Of a stretch of DNA of 33,547 nucleotides, positions 1 to 6,561 are shown piece by piece. Below the pieces are notes generated by a model, which was not told the origin of the DNA, did no database searches, and worked only from the letters and a program-made list of their open reading frames with translations. The stretch comes from an uncultured Prevotella sp. Its GTDB lineage: Bacteria > Bacteroidota > Bacteroidia > Bacteroidales > Bacteroidaceae. The stretch is from the NCBI GenBank assembly GCA_900771975.1, contig CAAGPV010000029.1:1-33547 (forward strand), in the 5' to 3' direction. Numbering within the stretch: the first letter of the stretch is position 1; each line of letters starts with the position of its first letter. The position numbers and the translations under genes were made by a program.

Positions 1-33
1 CCTTTGGAAGAATTTCTTTCCAAAGGCTTTTTT
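1..33 (+). terminator. Rho-independent terminator of an upstream gene
   Basis: A 9-bp perfect stem (CCTTTGGAA at 1-9 with TTCCAAAGG at 18-26) is followed by a run of six T at 28-33. It must end a forward transcript that begins outside the window. Confidence 0.75.
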
Positions 34-524
34 GTGTTTTAAGCCAAAGGAAAAGCGGAGGTTGAGAATTTAAATAGTTGTATAAAGTGTTTTAATCTTT
101 GGTATTTAATAATTTAATTTTACATTTTGCATAAGGTTAATCTAATTTCTTAACCTTAATGATTATAGGTTGTTTAGTAGATGATAGACTTAAGTAACAC
201 GTCATGTTTTATTCTGACTAAAGAGCTGCATGTTTCTCAAGCTTTTGAGGAATCCCTACTAATGAATTTTCTTTATTAATAGCAATGATTTGACAACGAT
301 TCTAATTTCTACTATTTCCATTATATTCCTTTTCAAACGACTCTTTTAGGTTGAAAAATACTATTAACAACGTAAAGGTCATAGTCTTATAGAGTAGTAT
401 CCTTTCGGTGCTATTAATAGCTGATTTCAATTAATATATTCACTAAATAGTTACTTTATAGCTTTTTATGGTTAATCTTCTGTAATTGAGTAAAGTCATA
501 TAACTTTAACCTTAGAAAAAGATG
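34..524. other. AT-rich intergenic stretch, no gene seen
   Basis: About 490 AT-rich bases with no convincing coding frame on either strand. A 79-codon open frame on the minus strand (695-456) crosses a promoter and a hairpin and has no recognisable domain, so I do not call it. I see no tRNA, repeat array or mobile-element end here. Confidence 0.6.
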
Positions 525-532
525 TACCTTTG
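525..532 (+). promoter_or_regulatory. Promoter -7 box (TACCTTTG)
   Basis: TACCTTTG followed by C matches the Bacteroidetes -7 consensus TAnnTTTG. No clear TTTG -33 element is at the right distance. A transcript would start near 538 and run into the hairpin at 582-636 and then the damaged MATE gene at 741. Confidence 0.5.
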
Positions 533-581
533 CTATTGAAATTCCAATCAGAGTTTTGTAATCCTCATCGTGGGGTCTTGG

Positions 582-636
582 AATAAGGCTGGATAAGATG
601 ACTGGGTAAAACCTTTCATGCTTATCCAGTCTTATT
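582..636 (+). promoter_or_regulatory. Long leader hairpin upstream of the MATE remnant
   Basis: The arms at 582-597 and 621-636 pair over 16 positions with a single G-U wobble and enclose a 23-nt loop. The 3' arm ends in CTTATTTT, so it could work as a terminator or attenuator. With the promoter at 525-532 it would define an RNA of roughly 100 nt, either a small RNA or the leader of the now broken efflux gene. The function is inferred from the fold alone. Confidence 0.45.
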
Positions 637-740
637 TTCGTTATGGCAGGCAATATGAAAAGGATGTATAAAAAGGCAGTTCGAAATGCAATCATCTAAA
701 GCTCTGTATCTTTTGGGTAACAATAAAAAATAGAAGAAAA

Positions 741-1039
741 ATGAACGGAAAAGACTTGACACAAGGCAGCATCCTCGGCAACATCATGACATTCTCATTG
801 CCTATAACATCATCGCCTCGATATTCCGTGGACTGGGCGACTCTAAGAGTCCGATGTATTTTGTGGCGGTGGCTTGCGTGGTCAACATCGTTCTGGATTA
901 TCTCTTCATCGGATTTTTGGGATTGGGCGCAATGGGTGCAGCCCTTGGTACCACCCTGTCGCAAATATCCTGCTTGATATGCGTGGGGGCATATTGGTGG
1001 ATGAAGAAAATGAATAGTACTATCAAATATAATCAATGA
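741..1039 (+). pseudogene. MATE-family multidrug efflux transporter remnant
   Basis: MATE proteins are membrane antiporters of about 450 residues that export cationic compounds. The first 22 codons (741-806, beginning MNGKDLTQGS and ending TFSLPI) are a typical MATE N-terminus. From about 803 the homology continues in another frame with YNIIASIFRGLGDSKSP and NIVLDYLFIGFLG, a segment normally found more than 100 residues further in, after transmembrane helix 4. About 110 codons are therefore missing and the frame is shifted. The second segment stops at 1039 after an unrelated-looking tail, so the second half of the protein is also absent. Roughly one quarter of the gene remains and it cannot make a transporter. 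The family call rests on motif recognition. Confidence 0.8.
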
Positions 1040-1049
1040 CTCATATTGA

Positions 1050-1154
1050 AAAAATCAACTTATAGATTCTTTGAGCGACGAACAGATAGAGGTATGGGAC
1101 AAATCCGTAAGGAGTTTACATCATTTTCTATCTGAAAAAGACTTGGCATATTAG
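1050..1154 (+). pseudogene. Possible C-terminal gene fragment (MarR-like?)
   Basis: In this frame 34 codons read through to a TAG at 1152, including SLSDEQIEVWDKS and LHHFLSEKD, with no start codon. The amphipathic pattern after 'LSDEQIE' resembles the last helix of MarR-type regulators, which often neighbour MATE genes. This is a weak resemblance. It could also be chance coding character in a decayed region. It lies 10 nt after the MATE remnant stops. Confidence 0.25.
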
Positions 1155-1221
1155 CGTTCTTTTATAATAGCAGGTTTGGTAGTTTTTTTTATTTTTAGAT
1201 GTTTAAATGAAATTAAAATCG

Positions 1222-1229
1222 TACCTTTG
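1222..1229 (+). promoter_or_regulatory. Promoter -7 box (TACCTTTG) for the envelope cluster
   Basis: A perfect TAnnTTTG element 50 nt upstream of the ATG at 1279. The -33 region is poor. It probably drives at least the SH3b protein and the two L,D-transpeptidases, which follow with gaps of 34 and 10 nt. Confidence 0.6.
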
Positions 1230-1278
1230 AACCGATAATAATTCAACAATATTTTATTTTAATAACCGCCTATAATCT

Positions 1279-1764
1279 ATGTATCAAAATTCTCAAGGCA
1301 CTAACAATGTGTTGTTAACAGTTTTAATCGTACTTGTAGTTCTGTTATTTGTTGTTATCGGTGTAGGAGCCGTTCTCTATGTCAGCAACAAAAGTTCGGA
1401 AGAGAGTGCACGCCAAATGGTACAGATGGAACGGTTGAAAGCTTCGCAAGACTCTTTGAAAGCCACCAACAAGGCTTTGCAAGAGGAAGTGAAGAAGAAG
1501 CCGAAAGTTGTTGTCAAAACTCAGGTTCGTGAGGTAGGCGTTTCTCCGTCTGAAGCGACAGAGGTAGTAATCAACGGCAAGGGTGTGAGAATGAGGGTTG
1601 GACCGGGCAAGCAATATGGTTTCCCCACCACCTACGACGGTCATGCCTACACGGTTTCCAAAGGAACCGCCTTACCCTTTATGGGAAAGAAAGGCAACTG
1701 GTATGGCGTATTGTTTGAGGGCGATGTCTATTATGTGTCTGCCGACTTTGCTTATTTGCGGTAA
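1279..1764 (+). CDS. Membrane-anchored SH3b-domain protein
   Basis: A 161-residue protein. Residues about 9-33 form one strongly hydrophobic transmembrane segment. Residues about 37-75 are charged and helical, probably a short coiled coil with a lysine-rich end. Residues about 96-161 form a bacterial SH3-like domain (VRMRVGPGKQYGFP, then NWYGVLFEGDVYYVS). SH3b domains commonly bind peptidoglycan. The predicted arrangement is an inner-membrane anchor with the SH3b domain in the periplasm. The same SH3b domain recurs at the C-terminus of the next gene product, which is an L,D-transpeptidase, so a shared role in cell-wall targeting is plausible. No catalytic domain is present. The specific function is unknown. 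Confidence 0.8.
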   Translation: MYQNSQGTNNVLLTVLIVLVVLLFVVIGVGAVLYVSNKSSEESARQMVQMERLKASQDSLKATNKALQEEVKKKPKVVVKTQVREVGVSPSEATEVVINGKGVRMRVGPGKQYGFPTTYDGHAYTVSKGTALPFMGKKGNWYGVLFEGDVYYVSADFAYLR

Positions 1765-1798
1765 CTTTTCTTAAAGACTTTTTCTTAATTCAGGTCAG

Positions 1799-2914
1799 AT
1801 GTATATATCCTCCCATAAATTATATTTTTGTTTGCTGCCTCTTCTCGCTTGTGTTGTGTCTTGCGGAAACAAGACTGATGGCAAGAGTGAAGGCGATACG
1901 GCTTCTGTTTCTTATATTGATGCTGAAGGCCAGGCTCAATCGCATAATTCTGCTTCCACTGTTGAGGGGTTGCCTTATTCGGGTGATGCTATTAGGGAGC
2001 ATGTCGTTCTTGACTATGGAAACCGGACGGTAAGGACAGATGCCGACAAGAGTTTTTCTTTCCCGGACAAGATGAAGAACAAGAAATCTTGTTTTATTGT
2101 TATGTCCAAAAAAGATTATTATCTGTATGTCTACGAACCTCAAGGTTCTGATACCGTTTTGCTGGCACGTTACGATTGTGCTTTCTCTATGAAAAAAGGT
2201 CAGAAAGAGCAGTCGGGCGATATGCGCACTCCCCATTGCACCCTGCAAGCACCTTTCTCTATACAAGAAATAGTTCCAGCCCATTCCTGGATGCATGACT
2301 TTGGCGACGGTCGTGGCAGCATCCGCAGTTATGGCGATTATTTCCTTCGCCTCTTCACTCCAGGTCATAAGGGTATCGGCATCCACGGCAGCACCAACAA
2401 CCGTGAGAGCGTTCCGGGCCGTGCCAGTGAAGGTTGCATCCGGCTGAAGGATGAAGATATCAAGGATCTTGCCGAGCACTATGCTTTCTCAGGAATGAAA
2501 GTCATCATCAAGGCGGAGCAGGTAGACGACTATCCTTTCGAGATTCATGCCTTCAAGCGTCAGCACATCGAGCGCAAACGCCATTTCGATCCTGCCAAGA
2601 TTTTAACCAATGAACAGATTGAAACGGCCCAACCCGAACAGGGGCGTTCCCTACCGTCTGCCCAGCCTGTTGCTTCTCAGCCATCGGTCCAACCCGCGCA
2701 AGGTGTAAAGACTGTTGTCGTTAAAGGCAATGACGTTCGTCTGCGCTTGGGCCCAGGCACCAGTTTCGGCTTTTTGGCCAATGCCGACGGTCATGCCTTC
2801 CTTTTGCGCAATGGCGAGTCTTTGCCTTGTGCCGGCGAAATAGCCGATTGGTACAAGGTGAAGTATCAAGGCAAGACCTATTATGTTTCCAAGCGCTATG
2901 CCACACCCAAGTAA
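1799..2914 (+). CDS. L,D-transpeptidase lipoprotein (YkuD family) with SH3b domain
   Basis: L,D-transpeptidases use a catalytic cysteine to form 3-3 peptidoglycan cross-links or attach proteins to peptidoglycan. This 371-residue protein begins with a lipoprotein signal ending VVSC (lipid-acceptor Cys22). The YkuD domain spans about residues 90-240 with His196 (GIHGS) and Cys213 in SEGCIR followed by Arg215, which corresponds to the family H...[ST]HGC.R motif except that Glu replaces the second His. After a Pro/Gln-rich linker (about 270-300) comes a C-terminal SH3b domain (about 302-371) like that of the preceding gene. The next gene is a paralogue lacking SH3b. The start at 1799 gives a complete lipoprotein signal. 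It should act on the periplasmic face of the outer or inner membrane. Confidence 0.85.
   Translation: MYISSHKLYFCLLPLLACVVSCGNKTDGKSEGDTASVSYIDAEGQAQSHNSASTVEGLPYSGDAIREHVVLDYGNRTVRTDADKSFSFPDKMKNKKSCFIVMSKKDYYLYVYEPQGSDTVLLARYDCAFSMKKGQKEQSGDMRTPHCTLQAPFSIQEIVPAHSWMHDFGDGRGSIRSYGDYFLRLFTPGHKGIGIHGSTNNRESVPGRASEGCIRLKDEDIKDLAEHYAFSGMKVIIKAEQVDDYPFEIHAFKRQHIERKRHFDPAKILTNEQIETAQPEQGRSLPSAQPVASQPSVQPAQGVKTVVVKGNDVRLRLGPGTSFGFLANADGHAFLLRNGESLPCAGEIADWYKVKYQGKTYYVSKRYATPK
2375..2467 (+). repeat. Near-identical active-site block, copy 1
   Basis: This 93-nt block, which encodes the catalytic His and Cys region, matches 3414-3506 at 91 of 93 positions. A second exact block of 27 nt (2215-2241 with 3248-3274) lies upstream. 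Other conserved stretches of the two genes differ at many synonymous sites. Confidence 0.9.
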
Positions 2915-2924
2915 CCGTTCTGTC

Positions 2925-3704
2925 ATGTATCTATCATTGAAAAGTTTCTTTCGCCTATTTGTGTTGGGCCTTCTGCTGAGCCTTCCTTCAATGTCACTTG
3001 CACAAACTCTGCCTTATTCGGAACCCTCTGTAAGGGAACACGTTGTGCTCGACTACGGCAAGCGTACCATCCGTACCGATGCAGACCAGAGCATCAGCCT
3101 TGGAGCTCTTGACAAGCACAATTGCTTTATTGTGATGTCAAAGAAAGACTATTACCTGTATGTATATGAAAAGCGTTCTTCCGATACGGTTCTTGTGGCC
3201 CGTTACGACTGTTGTTTTGCTTTGAGAAAGGGCAACAAAACCAAGCAGGGCGATATGCGCACTCCCCATTGCACTTCAGCTGTTCCCTTTTTCAAGATTT
3301 CGCAGATATGCAACGCCTCTGCCTGGCGGCACAATTTCGGTGACGGTCGCGGCAACATCCTTTCCTATGGTGCATGGTTTTTGCGTTTGGATATAGGAAC
3401 AGGCAACCGGAGCATCGGCATCCACGGCAGCACCAACAACCGCGAGAGCGTTCCGGGCCGTGCCAGTGAAGGTTGCATCCGGCTGAAGGATGAAGATATC
3501 AACGATTTGCGCAACCGGTATGCCTTTGTCGGCATGAAGGTGATTATCAAGTCGGAAGACACCGACGACTATCCGTTCGAGGTGAGGGCCATTACCCGTT
3601 TGGGCGAACCTCGTCTGCGTCACTTCTCGCCTCAGAGCGTGTTGACCAACGAGGCCATTTCCACCTCTCCCGTCGAGAAAGGACGAACATCCCGCAGGAG
3701 GTAA
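2925..3704 (+). CDS. Secreted L,D-transpeptidase (YkuD family), paralogue 2
   Basis: A 259-residue paralogue of the preceding protein without the SH3b tail. I place the start at 2925 because the protein then opens with a clean signal peptide (MYLSLKSFFRLFVLG, cleavage after SLAQ). An in-frame ATG at 2883 would overlap the previous gene and put a polar stretch before the signal. The YkuD domain carries His167 and Cys184 in the same SEGCIR context, so it should be an active cysteine transpeptidase acting on peptidoglycan stem peptides in the periplasm. It lies 10 nt after its paralogue and is probably co-transcribed. The active-site DNA is almost identical to copy 1, suggesting recent exchange between the genes. 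Confidence 0.85.
   Translation: MYLSLKSFFRLFVLGLLLSLPSMSLAQTLPYSEPSVREHVVLDYGKRTIRTDADQSISLGALDKHNCFIVMSKKDYYLYVYEKRSSDTVLVARYDCCFALRKGNKTKQGDMRTPHCTSAVPFFKISQICNASAWRHNFGDGRGNILSYGAWFLRLDIGTGNRSIGIHGSTNNRESVPGRASEGCIRLKDEDINDLRNRYAFVGMKVIIKSEDTDDYPFEVRAITRLGEPRLRHFSPQSVLTNEAISTSPVEKGRTSRRR
3414..3506 (+). repeat. Near-identical active-site block, copy 2
   Basis: Partner of 2375-2467, with mismatches only at two positions in 93 nt. It encodes the same active-site residues in the second L,D-transpeptidase. Confidence 0.9.
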
Positions 3705-3732
3705 GATTTATCATACAACATTAATAAACTAT

Positions 3733-4968
3733 ATGGCACTTAATTACATTTGGATAGCACTCTTTGCTATCGGCGTTCTTGTAGGATTGTTCAAACTGGT
3801 CTTTATGGGTGATGTAGAAGCGTTGCCCGCCATGATGGATTCCACTTTCGAAATGTCCAATATGGCCTTCGAGATGACCATAGGTCTCACAGGAACCCTA
3901 ACCCTCTGGATGGGCATACTGAAGATTGGAGAAGATAGCGGGCTGGTGGAACGGCTGGCCCGTTTTCTGAGTCCGGTCTTAACCAAGCTTTTCCCCGAAA
4001 TACCTAAAGGCCATCCTGCGTTGGGTTCTATTTTCATGAACTTCTCCGCCAACATGTTGGGCCTTGACAATGCCGCCACTCCTGTAGGCCTGAAAGCCAT
4101 GCAGGAACTGCAGAGCCTTAACCCTAACAAAGACACAGCAAGTAATTCCATGATAATGTTTCTGGTGCTGAACACGTCAGGGCTTACCATCATTCCTGTT
4201 TCCATCATGGCCTATAGAGCTAAAGGGGGAGCTGCCGATCCTACCGATGTGTTTATTCCCTTGTTGCTTGCCACGTTGTGTTCTACGCTTGTCGGCCTTG
4301 TCGTTACCTCCATTTACCAAAAAATCAACCTTTTCAATAAGGCCATTCTCGTTGTTGTCGGCTTTATAGCCGCTCTTGTTGCCGCTTTGTTCACGGCCAT
4401 TCACGGCATGGACACCAAGCAGATGCAGCATTTTTGTCGCATTCTTACCAGCATCATCATGTTGGGGGCCATCATGCTTTTCATCTATTCGGGATGGCGC
4501 AGGAAACTGAATGTTTACAATTCCTTTATTGAAGGAGCTAAAGGCGGCTTCCGTGTAGCGGTCAGTCTCATTCCCTATTGTGTTGCCATCTTGGCTGCCG
4601 TAGGTGTCTTTAGGGCTTCAGGGGCTTTGCAGTTGTTTCAAGATGCTATCAAGTATGTCGTTTCAGCCATGGGTCTTGGCAGCGATTGGGTTAGCGCCTT
4701 GCCGGTAGCGTTGATGAAGCCGTTAAGCGGTCCTGGAGCAAGAGGCATGATGCTCGAGTGTTTTTCTTCTTATGGGGTAGATTCCTTTGTAGGTCATTTG
4801 GCCAGCGTCTTGCAAGGAAGTACCGATACCACCTTCTACATCCTTGCGGTTTATTTCGGAAGTGTGGGCATCAAGAAGTACCGCTATTCGGTCACCTGTG
4901 GCATTTTGGCCGATTTGGCAGGTATGGTGGGCGCGGTGCTCGTCAGCTATTTTTTCTTCTACACTTAA
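3733..4968 (+). CDS. SpmA-SpmB fusion, nucleoside-recognition (Gate) domain membrane protein
   Basis: A 411-residue multispanning inner-membrane protein. The first half matches SpmA (NAATPVGLKAMQELQSLNP, then NTSGLTIIPVS), and the second half from about residue 250 matches SpmB (LSGPGARGM, GSTDTTFYILAVYFGSVGI). In Bacillus these are two separate spore-maturation proteins. Here they are one polypeptide in an organism not expected to sporulate, and fused versions are known in Bacteroidetes. The transport substrate is not established. It starts 28 nt after the L,D-transpeptidase gene and precedes a histidine kinase, so it may belong to an envelope operon. Hydrophobic segments run throughout, and the start at 3733 gives a normal N-terminal helix. 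Confidence 0.85.
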   Translation: MALNYIWIALFAIGVLVGLFKLVFMGDVEALPAMMDSTFEMSNMAFEMTIGLTGTLTLWMGILKIGEDSGLVERLARFLSPVLTKLFPEIPKGHPALGSIFMNFSANMLGLDNAATPVGLKAMQELQSLNPNKDTASNSMIMFLVLNTSGLTIIPVSIMAYRAKGGAADPTDVFIPLLLATLCSTLVGLVVTSIYQKINLFNKAILVVVGFIAALVAALFTAIHGMDTKQMQHFCRILTSIIMLGAIMLFIYSGWRRKLNVYNSFIEGAKGGFRVAVSLIPYCVAILAAVGVFRASGALQLFQDAIKYVVSAMGLGSDWVSALPVALMKPLSGPGARGMMLECFSSYGVDSFVGHLASVLQGSTDTTFYILAVYFGSVGIKKYRYSVTCGILADLAGMVGAVLVSYFFFYT

Positions 4969-5019
4969 ACTTCCCGTTGCTACAATAAACGGTAGCCTCG
5001 CTCCGTTTTATGCATAGAT

Positions 5020-6186
5020 ATGCAATGGACAGATAGAATTAGGCAAGTAAAAATTATGTTGGTGGTTGTGGCAATCCTCATTGCCATAGCCTCGTTGGTT
5101 GTTTCTCATTTTCTCACTCGCGACTTGTCGCGCCAAGAGCACGACCGCATGGAAGTTTGGGCAGAAGCGATGCGCTCGCTCAGCCATGCGGACGAGAACA
5201 CCGATTTGTCTCTGGTGTTGAAAGTGCTCAACGGCAACAACACCATTCCCGTCATCGTCATGGATCGCAAAGGTCATGTGTCTGACTTTCGCAATGTGGA
5301 AGTCTCTGCCAAAGATGCCCAAGACAGTCTGCGCCTTCTTACCGACATTGGTCAGCAGTTTAAGTCTTCCGGTCGTTCCATTCGCATTTCGTTGAACGAT
5401 GTTGCCAAGGGCGACTACATCGACGTCTGTTACGGCGAGTCGCTCATGCTCACCCGTTTGGCCTACTATCCCTTTGTGCAACTCGGTGTTGTGATGTTGT
5501 TTGTGGTGGTAGCCATCTTTGCTCTGCTCACGTCCAAGCGTGCCGAGCAGAACAAGGTGTGGGTGGGGTTGTCCAAGGAGACGGCCCATCAGTTGGGAAC
5601 GCCCATTTCAAGTTTGATGGCTTGGATAGAAATCTTGAAGGAAAGTTATCCTTCAGATGCTCTCATTCCCGAGATGGACAAGGACGTTCAACGTCTGCAG
5701 CTCATTGCCGACCGCTTCTCCAAGATAGGTTCGTTGCCCGAGCCCATTCCCTGTAGCCTTAATGAAGTTCTCACCCACGTCATCGACTATATGGATCGAC
5801 GCACTTCCCGAAAGGTGAAGATGGTCAGTGCCTTTCCTTCCCACGATGTCATTGTCAAGATGAATGCCTCCTTGTTCGAGTGGGTGATAGAAAACCTTGC
5901 CAAGAATGCTGTCGATGCCATGGGCGGAGCCTCAGGGTCTATCGTTCTTCGTCTGGAAGAAACCGACACAAAGGCCATTGTTGAAGTTTCGGACACTGGC
6001 AAAGGCATCCGCAAAAAAGACATTGGCAACGTCTTTCGCCCGGGTTTCACCACCAAGAAGCGAGGTTGGGGGTTGGGCCTTAGCCTTGCCAAGCGCATAG
6101 TGGAAGAATATCATCATGGGCGCATTTTCGTAAAGAGTTCCGAGGTGGGTAAGGGCACCACGTTCCGCATCGAATTGAAAAAGTAG
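5020..6186 (+). CDS. Membrane sensor histidine kinase
   Basis: A 388-residue two-component sensor. Transmembrane helix 1 lies at about residues 12-33 and helix 2 at about 150-171, flanking a periplasmic sensor region of about 115 residues that I do not recognise. The dimerisation and phosphorylation domain has the H box ETAHQLGTP with phospho-acceptor His190. The HATPase domain follows with N-box Asn292/Asn296 (ENLAKNAVDAM), G1 box DTGKGI (325-330) and G2 box GWGLGLSLA (349-357). All catalytic motifs look intact. No response regulator is adjacent, so its partner must be encoded elsewhere. It is 51 nt downstream of the SpmAB fusion and ends before a strong terminator. Confidence 0.9.
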   Translation: MQWTDRIRQVKIMLVVVAILIAIASLVVSHFLTRDLSRQEHDRMEVWAEAMRSLSHADENTDLSLVLKVLNGNNTIPVIVMDRKGHVSDFRNVEVSAKDAQDSLRLLTDIGQQFKSSGRSIRISLNDVAKGDYIDVCYGESLMLTRLAYYPFVQLGVVMLFVVVAIFALLTSKRAEQNKVWVGLSKETAHQLGTPISSLMAWIEILKESYPSDALIPEMDKDVQRLQLIADRFSKIGSLPEPIPCSLNEVLTHVIDYMDRRTSRKVKMVSAFPSHDVIVKMNASLFEWVIENLAKNAVDAMGGASGSIVLRLEETDTKAIVEVSDTGKGIRKKDIGNVFRPGFTTKKRGWGLGLSLAKRIVEEYHHGRIFVKSSEVGKGTTFRIELKK

Positions 6187-6281
6187 CTGTCTCTTACAGA
6201 TTGGCTTTACATTTCTTTGTTTACAGGAAGTAGGGCTTGTTTCCTATCGTTGAGATATTTGCTTTCGGTCAAGCTAAACGA

Positions 6282-6314
6282 AAGCGGGTGCAGCTATAAT
6301 TGCTGCACCCGCTT
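6282..6314. terminator. Bidirectional terminator between convergent genes
   Basis: A perfect 13-bp stem (6282-6294 with 6302-6314) with a 7-nt loop, lying between the histidine kinase on the plus strand and the 66-residue gene on the minus strand. T-rich sequence follows on the plus side (TCTTTT), with a shorter T-rich stretch on the minus side. Confidence 0.75.
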
Positions 6315-6342
6315 AGCTATTCTTTTCAGATGGTGGTCGTCT

Positions 6343-6543
6343 TTATTCTACCCCATCATCTTCTTCATCATTATCCCAAACAGAGTTGGGTTTTGCAAAC
6401 TGGTTGTCACTGCATTGGCTGGGTTTCAATAAGTCAGAATGTGGTCTAAAATCATTAATCAGAGTTATTGAGTCAGCAAGCAATGGCTCTGTGCCGATGT
6501 TCTTGACTATGATGTTCGGCTTTACATATACGTTCTTGTTCAT
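6343..6543 (-). CDS. Small acidic-tailed protein downstream of surface protein
   Basis: A 66-residue protein starting MNKNVYVKPNIIVKNIG, with LLADS at about residues 20-24 and a strongly acidic end (DNDEEDDGVE). It has no signal peptide or membrane helix. Small Bacteroidales proteins with the pattern K.[VY]..P.I.V......LLA.S are, from memory, common and unnamed. The ATG lies 18 nt after the stop of the 767-residue secreted protein on the same strand, so the two are probably co-transcribed, and the convergent terminator at 6282-6314 would end their message. The function is unknown. A precursor peptide, chaperone or cofactor of the secreted protein are all possible. Confidence 0.65.
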   Translation of the reverse strand: MNKNVYVKPNIIVKNIGTEPLLADSITLINDFRPHSDLLKPSQCSDNQFAKPNSVWDNDEEDDGVE

Positions 6544-6561
6544 ATTTGTTTCCTTTTAGTT

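Noticed and set aside
456..695. 79-codon open frame on the minus strand
   Set aside because: It crosses the promoter at 525-532 and the hairpin at 582-636 and has no domain or promoter of its own.
2883..2924. Upstream ATG for the second L,D-transpeptidase
   Set aside because: It overlaps the preceding gene and places polar residues before a good signal peptide that starts at 2925.
6217..6432. 71-codon open frame on the plus strand
   Set aside because: It spans the convergent terminator and is antisense to the 66-residue gene; no family resemblance.
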